A stretch of 21,479 nt of DNA, taken from contig CAYOPZ010000046.1 of NCBI GenBank assembly GCA_964406005.1, forward strand, positions 1-21,479, read 5' to 3'. Shown one piece after another: positions 14,453-21,479 of this stretch. The stretch is from CAYOPZ01 sp964406005. Lineage in GTDB: Bacteria > Bacteroidota > Bacteroidia > Bacteroidales > SM23-62. The translations under genes and the position numbers were made by a program. Under the pieces are notes generated by a model, which saw only the letters and a program-made list of their open reading frames with translations, made no database searches and was not told the origin of the DNA. How positions within the stretch are numbered: the stretch's first letter is position 1; the number at the start of each line of letters is the position of its first letter.

Positions 14453-16540
14453 TCACTGTTTCAGCCACCGGTCGAGCCAGCCGAAGAATTCCCGGTGCCA
14501 GAGTATGCCGTTCTGCGGTTTCAGGATCCAGTGGGATTCTTCCGGGTAAAACAGCAGCCTGCTGGGAATCCCCCGGAGCTGGGCCGCATTGAAGGCTTCC
14601 AGGCTCTGTGTATAGGGTACGCGCATGTCGTTTCCCGAGGTGATGATCAGAATGGGCGTATCCCAGTTCTGAACGTAAAGGTGCGGTGAGAATTCATAGC
14701 TTTTCGGACGCGGACTTTCCCAGTATGCACCTCCCAGATCGAAGTTGGGGAAGAAGGATTCCTCGGTAGAGCCGTACATGCTTACAAGATCGAAAACGCC
14801 GCAATGTGAAATAAAGGTTTTGAACCTGCCTTCATGCATCCCTGCAAGGTAGAACACCGAATACCCCCCGTAACTTGCGCCAACGGCTCCAAGGCGGTTT
14901 TCATCCACGAATTCCTCCGCCTTCAGGGCATCTATGGCGCTGAGGTAGTCCTTCATGTTCTGTCCCCCCCAGTCTCCGGATATCTGCCTGTTCCATGCAG
15001 TCCCGAATGTCGGGAGACCCCTGCGGTTGGGTGCGACGACAATGTAACCGTTGGCGGCCATCAGCTGGAAATTCCACCTGTAGGAAAAGAACTGGCTCAC
15101 GGCGCTTTGCGGCCCGCCCTGGCAATAGAGCAGTGCCGGGTATTTTTTTGAGGGATCGAAGTCCGGCGGGTAAATCACCCAAACCAGCATATCCTTGTTG
15201 TCCGTGGTTTTCACCCAGCGCTCCTCGACATTCCCGAACCCGATCTTGTCGTAAATCTGCCCGTTGATACTGGTGAGCTGCGTGTCAGAGCCGTCCCCCG
15301 TGTCGATCCTGAAAATCTCCGTGGCCATCGACATGCTCATTCTTGTCCCTGTCAATACATCCTCAGAAAGGGCTATGGATGTATAATCATGCTTTCCGGA
15401 GGTAAGCTGTTTTATCTCTCCGCTACCGGTTTCCAGTTCGAAGACCTGGTAGGTGGCGTTAATGCCGCCGATGAAGTAGATGCTGCTGTCGTCCCCGCTC
15501 CATGTATAATGCTCTGCGTTCCTGTCCCAGCCGGCCGTCATGTATTTCTTTTCACCGGTCTCCATATCCATAATAAAAAGCCTTTCCTTATCAGATTCAT
15601 AACCGGGTGTTTCCATGCTCATAAAAGCCATTTTCTTCCCGTCATGGGAGAAGGACGGGTATTTGTCATAACCCGGCATGCCTTCCGTAAGGTTTTTTGT
15701 GGTTCCGGCCTGCAGGTCATACAGGTAGATATCGGAGTTGGTGCTGAGGGTATAATCCCTTCCTTTCATTTTCTTGCAGGTATATGCAACGGCGCTGCCG
15801 TCCGGGGTCCAGCTGATCTCGGAACCGTCAAAATAAGGGGAAAGCGGGGAATCCCAGGGTTCATCCTCCATGATGTCGACAGATTCGCCCAGGCCCGTAC
15901 CGCCGTACTGAGCTACGAAAATATGGCTGTAACGATAGTCGTTCCAGGCATTCCAGTGTCTGTACATCAGGTCATCGATGATCCTGACGTTGGCCAGGGG
16001 CAGGTCGGGATACATCTCCAGGGGTGTCCGGTCCACGAGAACGTCCTTCGTATAGAGAATATGCGCACCGTCGGGAGCATATTCAAAGCTGTTGATGTCC
16101 CCGTCAATGCCGGATACCTGCCGGAGATTCTCACCGTTCACATCCATTTCCCAGAGCTGGAAGCTGCCGCTGACCGAAGAAAGGAACCCGATCCCGGAAC
16201 TGTCGGGTTTCCACCTGGGGTTGAGGTACTTTCCACCGGTATCGGTCAGCAGAACGGCAGTTCCCTCAGAAGAACCGATCCTGTAAATATCCGTCACGCT
16301 GGTGTTTGTGCCTGCATCGTACCTGGTTACATTGAAGATCAGGCCTGTACCGTCGGGTGACAGCTGCATATCGCTTACTCTTCCGAACTTCCAGAGTATT
16401 TCGGGCGTCAGGATTCCTGTGCTGATCTCTTCCTGTGTAAGCTGTCCGGAAAAGTTCCCTTCAACGGGTTGTTCACCGGTCTCATTGCAGGCATACACAA
16501 TGAGACAGAGTATGACCGCGAGCATGTTAATACGGAACAT
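14453..16540 (-). CDS. S9-family prolyl oligopeptidase-like lipoprotein
   Basis: The 695-residue protein has an N-terminal beta-propeller region (about 45-430, with PDGTGLIF, PDGAHILY, PDGSAVAY and SHDGKKMAF blades typical of TolB-like repeats) and a C-terminal alpha/beta hydrolase. The catalytic triad is visible: Ser556 in GASYGG, Asp638 in GNDMRVP and His670 in EESHWI. This is the acylaminoacyl-peptidase/DPP-IV arrangement, so it should release short peptides or acylated residues from oligopeptides. The start at 16540 is chosen because it gives a lipoprotein signal (MFRINMLAVILCLIVYAC) with Cys at the cleavage point. An ATG at 16660 lies inside recA. It begins four bases after the recA stop and is probably translated from the same mRNA. 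It should sit on the periplasmic or outer face. Confidence 0.85.
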   Translation of the reverse strand: MFRINMLAVILCLIVYACNETGEQPVEGNFSGQLTQEEISTGILTPEILWKFGRVSDMQLSPDGTGLIFNVTRYDAGTNTSVTDIYRIGSSEGTAVLLTDTGGKYLNPRWKPDSSGIGFLSSVSGSFQLWEMDVNGENLRQVSGIDGDINSFEYAPDGAHILYTKDVLVDRTPLEMYPDLPLANVRIIDDLMYRHWNAWNDYRYSHIFVAQYGGTGLGESVDIMEDEPWDSPLSPYFDGSEISWTPDGSAVAYTCKKMKGRDYTLSTNSDIYLYDLQAGTTKNLTEGMPGYDKYPSFSHDGKKMAFMSMETPGYESDKERLFIMDMETGEKKYMTAGWDRNAEHYTWSGDDSSIYFIGGINATYQVFELETGSGEIKQLTSGKHDYTSIALSEDVLTGTRMSMSMATEIFRIDTGDGSDTQLTSINGQIYDKIGFGNVEERWVKTTDNKDMLVWVIYPPDFDPSKKYPALLYCQGGPQSAVSQFFSYRWNFQLMAANGYIVVAPNRRGLPTFGTAWNRQISGDWGGQNMKDYLSAIDALKAEEFVDENRLGAVGASYGGYSVFYLAGMHEGRFKTFISHCGVFDLVSMYGSTEESFFPNFDLGGAYWESPRPKSYEFSPHLYVQNWDTPILIITSGNDMRVPYTQSLEAFNAAQLRGIPSRLLFYPEESHWILKPQNGILWHREFFGWLDRWLKQ

Positions 16541-16544
16541 AGTA

Positions 16545-17567
16545 TCAGGATTTGGGTTTTTGGAGCGCTTCAATGATTTTTGTTTCAATCTGTTCGGAAA
16601 GTTCGGGATTATCGGCCAGCAGCTGCTTGACGGCATCCCTTCCCTGTCCGAGCTTGGCATCGTCGTAGCTGAACCAGGATCCGCTTTTTTTGATTATATC
16701 GTGGTCCACACCCAGATCTATCAGTTCCCCGGTACGCGAGATCCCCTGGCCGTACATGATATCGAACTCGGCTTTCCTGAAAGGAGGGGCGAGCTTGTTT
16801 TTGACGATTTTCACCCGGGTCCGGTTCCCCATCACTTCCTCTCCTTCCTTGAGCTGACCCAGGCGCCGGATATCCACCCTGACCGAAGCATAGAATTTGA
16901 GCGCATTCCCTCCTGTGGTGGTTTCCGGGTTTCCGAACATCACCCCGATCTTTTCCCTCAGCTGGTTGATAAAGATGCAGGTTGTACGTGTTTTCGAAAT
17001 ATTGGCGGTCAGTTTTCGAAGGGCCTGTGACATGAGGCGCGCCTGCAAGCCCATTTTGGAATCTCCCATTTCCCCTTCGATCTCGGACTTCGGTGTGAGT
17101 GCGGCGACAGAATCGATGACGATGATGTCAATGGCCCCGGACCGGATCAGGTGATCGGTGATCTCCAGCGCCTGTTCCCCGTTATCTGGCTGGGATATGT
17201 AAAGGTTTTCCACGTCCACCCCCAGCTTTTCGGCGTAGAACCTGTCGAATGCATGTTCGGCATCGATAAAGGCGGCAATTCCTCCGGCCCTCTGTGTTTC
17301 TGCAATGGCGTGGATGGCCAGGGTGGTTTTTCCCGAGGACTCCGGCCCGAAAATCTCGATCACCCTTCCTCTGGGATACCCCCCCACGCCCAGCGCCATA
17401 TCGAGGGATATGGAACCCGACGGGATGAATGCCACATTTTCGATGGCGCTGTCTCCCATCTTCATGATGGTTCCCTTCCCGTATCCCTTTTCGATCCTGT
17501 CAAGAGTGAGTTGCAGTGCCTTCAGTTTTTCCTGCCGGATTTTGTCTCCGTTCGATTCTTCGCTCAT
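16545..17567 (-). CDS. recA: recombinase RecA
   Basis: RecA forms ATP-dependent filaments on single-stranded DNA, drives strand exchange and stimulates LexA-type self-cleavage. The 340-residue protein shows GYGKGTIMKMGD near the N terminus, Walker A GPESSGKT (74-81), IIVIDSVAALTPKSEIEG, the L1/L2 loop residues (GNPETTTGGNALKFYASVR) and the FDIMYGQGISRTGELIDLG core. The ATG at 17567 is preferred to one at 17606 because the earlier codons (MHLKNDNIYKPTT) are not family-like and overlap bcp. bcp lies 19 bases upstream and the S9 peptidase four bases downstream on the same strand. I see no obvious SOS box in front of it, consistent with transcription from the bcp side. Confidence 0.97.
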   Translation of the reverse strand: MSEESNGDKIRQEKLKALQLTLDRIEKGYGKGTIMKMGDSAIENVAFIPSGSISLDMALGVGGYPRGRVIEIFGPESSGKTTLAIHAIAETQRAGGIAAFIDAEHAFDRFYAEKLGVDVENLYISQPDNGEQALEITDHLIRSGAIDIIVIDSVAALTPKSEIEGEMGDSKMGLQARLMSQALRKLTANISKTRTTCIFINQLREKIGVMFGNPETTTGGNALKFYASVRVDIRRLGQLKEGEEVMGNRTRVKIVKNKLAPPFRKAEFDIMYGQGISRTGELIDLGVDHDIIKKSGSWFSYDDAKLGQGRDAVKQLLADNPELSEQIETKIIEALQKPKS

Positions 17568-17586
17568 GGTTGTAGGTTTATAAATA

Positions 17587-18054
17587 TTATCGTTCTTCAA
17601 GTGCATCCAGGATCTGCCGGGTATGCCCGCCGGTATCCACCTTGTGAATGATCTTCAGCAGCACCCCCTTCTCATCTATCACGAATGTTTTCCGCAATAC
17701 CCCTTCATACTCTTTCCCGAACCTTTTTTTGATACCCCAGGCGCCGTAGGCTTTCAGGATCTTCCTTTCCGAATCGGAGATCAGGGTGAAGGGAAGTCTG
17801 TACCTGGAGATGAACTTCTGATGTGACTTCTCGCTGTCGGCACTGACGCCTATCACCTCGAATCCCTTCTCTGCCAGCCCGCTGTAATTGTCCCTGAGGT
17901 TGCACGCCTCGGCAGTGCAACCAGGGGTATTGTCCTTGGGATAAAAATAAAGGATCACCTTCTTTCCCGCCAGCTTTTCCAGAGACACCTCATTACCGTT
18001 CTGATCTTTACCGGTAAAAACGGGAGCCGGCATTCCTTCCTTCAATTCCGTCAT
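17587..18054 (-). CDS. bcp: thiol peroxidase of the Bcp/PrxQ class
   Basis: The 155-residue peroxiredoxin reduces hydrogen peroxide and organic hydroperoxides, with electrons from thioredoxin. It has VILYFYPKDNTPGCTAEACN with peroxidatic Cys46 and a resolving Cys51 five residues on, the usual PrxQ pair, then GFEVIGVSADS, PFTLISDSE and RKTFVIDEKGVL. The start at 18054 is chosen because MTELKEGMPAPVF matches the family. The 44 codons up to 18186 are not family-like and cover the divergent promoter region. It is the first gene of a unit with recA. An imperfect palindrome lies 20 bases upstream (18075-18088) and could be its operator. Confidence 0.93.
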   Translation of the reverse strand: MTELKEGMPAPVFTGKDQNGNEVSLEKLAGKKVILYFYPKDNTPGCTAEACNLRDNYSGLAEKGFEVIGVSADSEKSHQKFISRYRLPFTLISDSERKILKAYGAWGIKKRFGKEYEGVLRKTFVIDEKGVLLKIIHKVDTGGHTRQILDALEER

Positions 18055-18074
18055 TTGTATTTCTGTTTGGGTAA

Positions 18075-18088
18075 ATGTAAAATTACAT
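18075..18088. promoter_or_regulatory. inverted repeat upstream of bcp
   Basis: ATGTAA and TTACAT are inverted copies around a central AA, 20 bases upstream of the bcp start. The position would suit a redox or stress regulator. Its half-site overlaps the 10-mer AATGTAAAAT also present at 9817-9826. The site is AT-rich, so chance is a real possibility. Confidence 0.3.
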
Positions 18089-18188
18089 AAGATTGACAGA
18101 AAATCCTCACAGGGACCGGCTGCCTGTACCAAATTGTTAATAACAAAAAGATTTCCGCATAGAATTGTTAATATTGTCTTATCCATTA

Positions 18189-19010
18189 ATGATTTTTATG
18201 GGAAAATCTCGGGTCATACCCTTCCTGAATTACCCGTATCACTGCCTTATTGTGATTGCCGTTATCCGGGCAGGCATCATGGATGCCAGCGCCCGGGAGG
18301 GGACAGTAAAATTCCATGAACCTGACAGCACGGCAAAACCTGTAAGCCTTGATATTGAGGAAGACCCGGAATACAACCGTCAGCTTGACTTTGCCATAGC
18401 CTTCCAGCAGAAAGCGGATTCCCTTTATCATTTGTCTGTGGACCTGAGAAAACAGGCCGGCAGGTCGGATGATCCCGTTGAGAGGGCGAGATTCCGGACG
18501 AAAATTGCGGCAACAGAGGACAGCATGAGGGTTTACCGGGAACTGGCGGAACGGCAATTCACACTGCTGCAACGGCCGGGAAACCCGTATATCGTTCTGG
18601 ATACCGTCCTTCACGGGATCAGGATTTACCGGTACAACCTTTCCTTTGACACTGTGACCCGTAAAGAAGATACGGCATTTGCGATCTTCGACACATTTGC
18701 CTACGGCCCGGGCAGGGCATTCGAACATGATTTTATCCTTCCTTCAGGTGTCTTTTACCGTATCCAGATTGCAGTATTCAGCAGGGATATCCCTGCCGGT
18801 CATTTCGGGGGCCTTTTCCCCATAACTACTGAAAAAATCGCTGACAGGGCAATGACAAGATATTTTGTCGGAAAATTTACACATCTCGACCGGGCCAGGG
18901 ATGCTTTGCAGAAAGTGAGAGCAGCCGGGTATTCCGATGCTTTCGTCATCGGGTATTACGATGGCGTGCAGGGAACACCGGAAAAGTTACAGGCACTGGA
19001 AAAAGATTAA
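18189..19010 (+). CDS. secreted or membrane-anchored protein with C-terminal SPOR-like domain
   Basis: The protein is about 273 residues. Its N terminus has a basic stretch and a hydrophobic segment (about 18-33, HCLIVIAVIRAGIMDASA), likely a signal peptide or anchor. Residues about 55-135 are charged and helical (FQQKADSLYHLSVDLRKQAG, ATEDSMRVYRELAERQFTLL), possibly a coiled coil. The C terminus (about 185-262) reads FYRIQIAVFS, MTRYFVGKFTHLDRARDALQ and GYSDAFVIGYYDG, the pattern of Bacteroidota SPOR-like domains that bind peptidoglycan. The start may be the ATG at 18189 or the one at 18198. It diverges from bcp. A promoter-like TAATATTG (18168-18175, one mismatch) precedes it. Its exact role is unknown. 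Confidence 0.7.
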   Translation: MIFMGKSRVIPFLNYPYHCLIVIAVIRAGIMDASAREGTVKFHEPDSTAKPVSLDIEEDPEYNRQLDFAIAFQQKADSLYHLSVDLRKQAGRSDDPVERARFRTKIAATEDSMRVYRELAERQFTLLQRPGNPYIVLDTVLHGIRIYRYNLSFDTVTRKEDTAFAIFDTFAYGPGRAFEHDFILPSGVFYRIQIAVFSRDIPAGHFGGLFPITTEKIADRAMTRYFVGKFTHLDRARDALQKVRAAGYSDAFVIGYYDGVQGTPEKLQALEKD

Positions 19011-19028
19011 ATATCCCGGAGAATTTGT

Positions 19029-19036
19029 TATTTTTG
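19029..19036 (+). promoter_or_regulatory. -7 promoter box for the clpS-NfeD-floA unit
   Basis: TATTTTTG matches TAnnTTTG exactly, 22 bases before the clpS ATG at 19059. The predicted start near 19043 leaves a short leader. No clear -33 element is seen. Confidence 0.5.
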
Positions 19037-19058
19037 TTCAAGGCCATTTGCGGGTTAA

Positions 19059-19346
19059 ATGTCTGGAAAGAAAAAAGCAAAAGAATACCCGGTTGTAGAG
19101 GATTTCAAGGACACTGTGGGTAAGGGCGTAAAAAACCTGATACTGCACAACGACGAGGTCCATACTTTTGAGTTCGTCATCGAGTGTCTTATCGAGATTT
19201 GCAAGCATACGACAGAACAGGCCGAGCAATGCACCTACCTGGTTCATTACAAGGGAAGGTGCGGAGTAAAGAGCGGTTCTTTCGAATATCTGAGGCCAAT
19301 GAAGAATGCGTTGATTGACAAGGAGCTTAATGCTACCATCGAATAA
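19059..19346 (+). CDS. clpS: ATP-dependent Clp protease adaptor ClpS
   Basis: ClpS delivers N-degron proteins to ClpAP-type proteases. The 95-residue protein has a flexible charged N terminus and the core LILHNDEVHTFEFVIECLIE, where Asn-Asp near the start forms part of the N-degron pocket, followed by CTYLVHYKGRCGVKSG with the conserved His. The distal part (ALIDKELNATIE) is shorter and differs from the proteobacterial form, as is common in Bacteroidota. It is 18 bases upstream of the NfeD gene and probably cotranscribed with it. Confidence 0.88.
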   Translation: MSGKKKAKEYPVVEDFKDTVGKGVKNLILHNDEVHTFEFVIECLIEICKHTTEQAEQCTYLVHYKGRCGVKSGSFEYLRPMKNALIDKELNATIE

Positions 19347-19364
19347 TACATTAATCAGGGGAAC

Positions 19365-19841
19365 ATGTCCGTTCTTGCCATTATTCTGTTGATCATACTG
19401 GGGATATTCCTGTTCATCGTTGAATTCCTGCTGGTCCCCGGGATAACCATCGCAGGCATTGGAGGAGCCATACTGATGGCGGTGGCGGTTTATTCGGCCT
19501 ATAAGACGCATGGCACAACAACGGGCAATATCACCCTGGTTTCCACCCTGGTTCTGAGCCTGGGAGGATTTGCCTATGCCCTGAGGGCAAAAACCTGGAA
19601 GCGGCTGATGCTTGCCAAAGATATAGAAGGAAAGGTCGAGGTCGGCCTTGAACAGGAGACCATTAAGGTGGGCGACCGCGGCGAAGCCATTACGCGCATG
19701 GCGCCCATCGGCAAGGTGTTGATCAACGGTTTGGTCGTGGAGGGAAAATCGCAAAGCGGTTTCCTGGATCATAAAACGCCCGTTGAAGTGATTAAAGTAT
19801 TAACAACACAAGTGATTGTCAAACCTATAAAAGAAGAATAA
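19365..19841 (+). CDS. NfeD-family membrane protein (short form)
   Basis: The 158-residue protein has hydrophobic segments at about 3-22, 26-45 and 55-72 and a C-terminal soluble OB-fold-like domain (about 85-150: LAKDIEGKVEVGLE, GDRGEAITRMAPIGKVLINGLVVEGKSQ). That is the layout of the short NfeD proteins that lack the ClpP-like protease part. NfeD proteins partner with flotillin/stomatin-type proteins, and here the floA gene starts two bases after the stop. The pair probably organises a membrane microdomain. Confidence 0.88.
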   Translation: MSVLAIILLIILGIFLFIVEFLLVPGITIAGIGGAILMAVAVYSAYKTHGTTTGNITLVSTLVLSLGGFAYALRAKTWKRLMLAKDIEGKVEVGLEQETIKVGDRGEAITRMAPIGKVLINGLVVEGKSQSGFLDHKTPVEVIKVLTTQVIVKPIKEE

Positions 19842-19843
19842 AA

Positions 19844-20839
19844 ATGGAAGGCGTAGGACTTTATATCGTAATTATTGTTGCAGCCATAATCGGATTATGG
19901 ATCATCTTTTATTTCATACCCGTCGGGCTGTGGTTCTCGGCGCTCATCTCGGGCGTCAGGATCTCACTGCTTCAGCTTATCCTTATGCGGTGGAGGAAGG
20001 TGCCTCCCACGGTCATTGTGCGTGCCATGATCGAGGCCCATAAAGCAGGCCTGAGACAGATCAAGCGGGACGAACTGGAAGCACACTACCTGGCCGGCGG
20101 GCACGTTGAAAAGGTCGTTCATGCCCTTGTTTCTGCCAACAAGGCGAATATTGAACTGCCGTTCCAGATGGCCACGGCCATTGACCTGGCTGGAAGGGAT
20201 GTTTTTGAGGCCGTTCAGATGTCCGTGAATCCCAAAGTGATCGACACTCCGCCTGTTACGGCAGTGGCCAAGGACGGCATCCAGCTTATCGCCAGGGCCA
20301 GGGTAACGGTCAGGGCGGCCATCAAGCAACTGGTGGGCGGCGCAGGCGAGGAAACCGTGCTTGCCCGGGTGGGTGAAGGCATCGTCTCATCCATCGGATC
20401 GGCAAATTCCCATAAGGCCGTACTTGAAAATCCTGATTCCATATCCAGGGTTGTGCTGGAAAAGGGACTGGATGCCGGAACCGCCTTCGAGATCCTTTCA
20501 ATAGATATCGCCGATGTGGATATAGGGAAGAACATCGGGGCCCAGCTTCAGATCGACCAGGCCGAAGCCGATAAGAACATTGCCCAGGCCAAGGCGGAGG
20601 AACGCAGGGCAATGGCCGTTGCACTCGAACAGGAAATGACGGCCAAGGCGCAGGAGGCCCGTGCCAAGGTGATCGAAGCGGAAGTCGAGATCCCCCTGGC
20701 CATGGCGGATTCCTTCCGGAAAGGCAACCTCGGGATAATGGACTACTACAAGTTCCAGAACATACAGGCCGATACCGACATGAGGGATTCCATCTCGAAG
20801 TCCACAGGCGGCAGCTCCGGTGGGAGAAGGAAGAAATAA
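19844..20839 (+). CDS. floA: flotillin-like protein FloA
   Basis: FloA forms clusters in the inner membrane that act as scaffolds for signalling, secretion and wall enzymes. The 331-residue protein has an N-terminal hydrophobic hairpin (about 5-48), then the conserved RWRKVPPTVIVRAMIEAHKA, a band-7/SPFH-like region (AVAKDGIQLIARARVTVR, GEETVLARVGEGIVSSIGSA) and a long Ala/Glu/Lys-rich helical stretch (about 235-290: QAEADKNIAQAKAEERRAMA), and ends in MDYYKFQNIQADTDMRDSIS. It is tightly coupled to the NfeD gene. A weak AT-rich hairpin and T-run follow the stop. Confidence 0.93.
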   Translation: MEGVGLYIVIIVAAIIGLWIIFYFIPVGLWFSALISGVRISLLQLILMRWRKVPPTVIVRAMIEAHKAGLRQIKRDELEAHYLAGGHVEKVVHALVSANKANIELPFQMATAIDLAGRDVFEAVQMSVNPKVIDTPPVTAVAKDGIQLIARARVTVRAAIKQLVGGAGEETVLARVGEGIVSSIGSANSHKAVLENPDSISRVVLEKGLDAGTAFEILSIDIADVDIGKNIGAQLQIDQAEADKNIAQAKAEERRAMAVALEQEMTAKAQEARAKVIEAEVEIPLAMADSFRKGNLGIMDYYKFQNIQADTDMRDSISKSTGGSSGGRRKK

Positions 20840-20865
20840 TCAGGCATCCGCGTGATTTATTTTTT
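20836..20865 (+). terminator. weak possible terminator after floA
   Basis: AATCA and TGATT can pair around a 10-base loop right after the floA stop, followed by TATTTTTTATT. The stem is short and AT-rich, so termination would be poor. Some readthrough to the tRNA gene is possible. Confidence 0.25.
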
Positions 20866-20867
20866 AT

Positions 20868-20875
20868 TACTTTTG
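20868..20875 (+). promoter_or_regulatory. -7 promoter box for tRNA-Ser
   Basis: TACTTTTG matches TAnnTTTG exactly and would start transcription near 20882, about 30 bases before the mature tRNA. Confidence 0.5.
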
Positions 20876-20910
20876 TCGTGCTTCTGAAAAAATAATGAGT
20901 TCAGGCTCAC

Positions 20911-21000
<90 letters not shown>

Positions 21001-21045
21001 GAAATTGTGCGGAGACAGCCGGGGTAGAAAAACGGGAAACTTCCG

Positions 21046-21393
21046 ATGTTCGATTTTGAGAAATTAGACATTTACCAGGTGCTTAGAGACCTTAATAACA
21101 AGGTCCACAGCTTTCTGAAAGAAGACAGGAATATCGATCAGAACATCCGGGATCAATGGAAAACAACCACCCAGAGCGCAGTTCTGAACCTTGTGGAGGG
21201 AACCGCCAGAATTTCGAACGCCGATAAAAAACACTTCCTGGCCGTCAGCCGTGGCAGCATATTCGAATCCGTTGCCATTCTGCAGCAGCTATTTGATCTG
21301 AATCTGATCTCACCCGAGAAGTACGAGGAGTTTTACCGGAAATACGAACAGGCCTCCAAAATGCTCCTCGGAATGTACAGAAGCTATAACTGA
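21046..21393 (+). CDS. four-helix-bundle protein (23S rRNA intervening-sequence family)
   Basis: The 115-residue protein matches the four-helix-bundle family often found inside 23S rRNA intervening sequences and as stand-alone chromosomal genes. It opens with the typical FEKLDIYQVLRDLNNKVHSF, followed by IRDQWKTTTQSAVLNLVEG, ADKKHFLAVSRGSIFESVAI and a last helix KYEEFYRKYEQASKMLLGMY. The helices are amphipathic with no catalytic residues. Related proteins serve as accessory (Avd) subunits in diversity-generating retroelements, but no reverse transcriptase or repeat pair is visible here. It sits between tRNA-Ser (47 bases upstream) and tRNA-Pro (10 bases downstream), all on one strand, so it may be read from the tRNA promoter. 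Its function is unknown. Confidence 0.8.
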   Translation: MFDFEKLDIYQVLRDLNNKVHSFLKEDRNIDQNIRDQWKTTTQSAVLNLVEGTARISNADKKHFLAVSRGSIFESVAILQQLFDLNLISPEKYEEFYRKYEQASKMLLGMYRSYN

Positions 21394-21403
21394 CATGGTT
21401 CTT

Positions 21404-21478
21404 CGGGGTGTAGCGCAGTCCGGTTAGCGCACCTGCTTTGGGAGCAGGGGGTCGCAGGTTCGAATCCTGCCACCCCGA
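21404..21478 (+). tRNA. tRNA-Pro (anticodon UGG)
   Basis: A 75-base tRNA. The acceptor CGGGGTG pairs with CACCCCG, giving the C1-G72 pair typical of bacterial tRNA-Pro. The D stem is GCGC/GCGC. The anticodon stem CCTGC/GCAGG holds the loop TTTGGGA with anticodon TGG. The T arm is GCAGG-TTCGAAT-CCTGC, and the discriminator is A. The window ends one base later, so whether CCA is encoded cannot be seen. Confidence 0.95.
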
Positions 21479-21479
21479 C

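Noticed and set aside
15389..16360. 323-codon open frame on the plus strand
   Set aside because: It lies wholly opposite the S9 peptidase gene, whose catalytic triad and propeller motifs are unambiguous. The translation has no recognisable domain, so it is a shadow of high-GC third positions.
16541..16660. Longer start for the S9 peptidase
   Set aside because: It lies inside recA, and the shorter form starts with a good lipoprotein signal.
18055..18186. N-terminal extension of Bcp
   Set aside because: The extra 44 residues do not fit the peroxiredoxin family and cover the divergent intergenic region with its inverted repeat.
21046..21393. Diversity-generating retroelement accessory gene
   Set aside because: The four-helix fold is shared with Avd, but no reverse transcriptase, template repeat or variable-repeat target is present.

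Overview
The window reads as a chromosomal, mostly housekeeping segment from a member of the Bacteroidota, probably the Bacteroidales/Marinilabiliales side. The evidence is TAnnTTTG-type -7 promoter boxes in front of several genes, the near absence of Shine-Dalgarno sequences, an ECF sigma factor paired with a membrane-anchored beta-barrel protein, SPOR-like envelope proteins, a TSP3-type calcium-repeat outer-membrane protein, a FloA-type flotillin, and the style of the RecA, UvrA and MiaA proteins. Coding density is high. No gap between genes exceeds about 150 bases, so there is no long empty stretch. No transposon, prophage, CRISPR array or complete mobile element is visible.

Layout. 1-122: leader and promoter of lpdA, plus an unexplained open frame on the minus strand. 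123-1514: dihydrolipoyl dehydrogenase. 1666-3578: ECF sigma factor and a single-pass membrane protein with a C-terminal barrel domain, which probably form a signalling pair. 3669-4862: Tat-exported sugar isomerase/epimerase-like TIM barrel with a collagen-like insert, closed by a strong terminator. 5011-8863: MltD-like lytic transglycosylase and uvrA. 8992-9702: LOG-family protein. 9839-12579: a two-gene envelope operon, one protein with a duplicated domain and a SPOR-like domain, the other a barrel with calcium-binding repeats and an EF-hand. 12583-13995: smpB (minus) and miaA (plus), head to head. 13992-18054 (minus): bcp, recA, S9 peptidase lipoprotein and a small membrane protein, apparently one operon read right to left. 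18189-19010: a second SPOR-like protein. 19059-20839: clpS, a short NfeD protein and floA. 20911-21478: tRNA-Ser(GCU), a four-helix-bundle protein and tRNA-Pro(UGG).

How the genes work together. Three themes recur: genome and translation maintenance (uvrA, recA, smpB, miaA, two tRNAs), protein and redox quality control (bcp, clpS, S9 peptidase, NfeD/FloA), and envelope architecture (sigma/barrel pair, lytic transglycosylase, two SPOR-like proteins, calcium-repeat barrel, Tat-exported isomerase).

I did not find a clearly new defence or mobile system. The best candidates for something undescribed are the 9839-12579 envelope operon, whose promoter sits among two perfect inverted repeats; the sigma/barrel locus, with a 14-base palindrome touching its GTG start; and the collagen-like insert in the exported isomerase.
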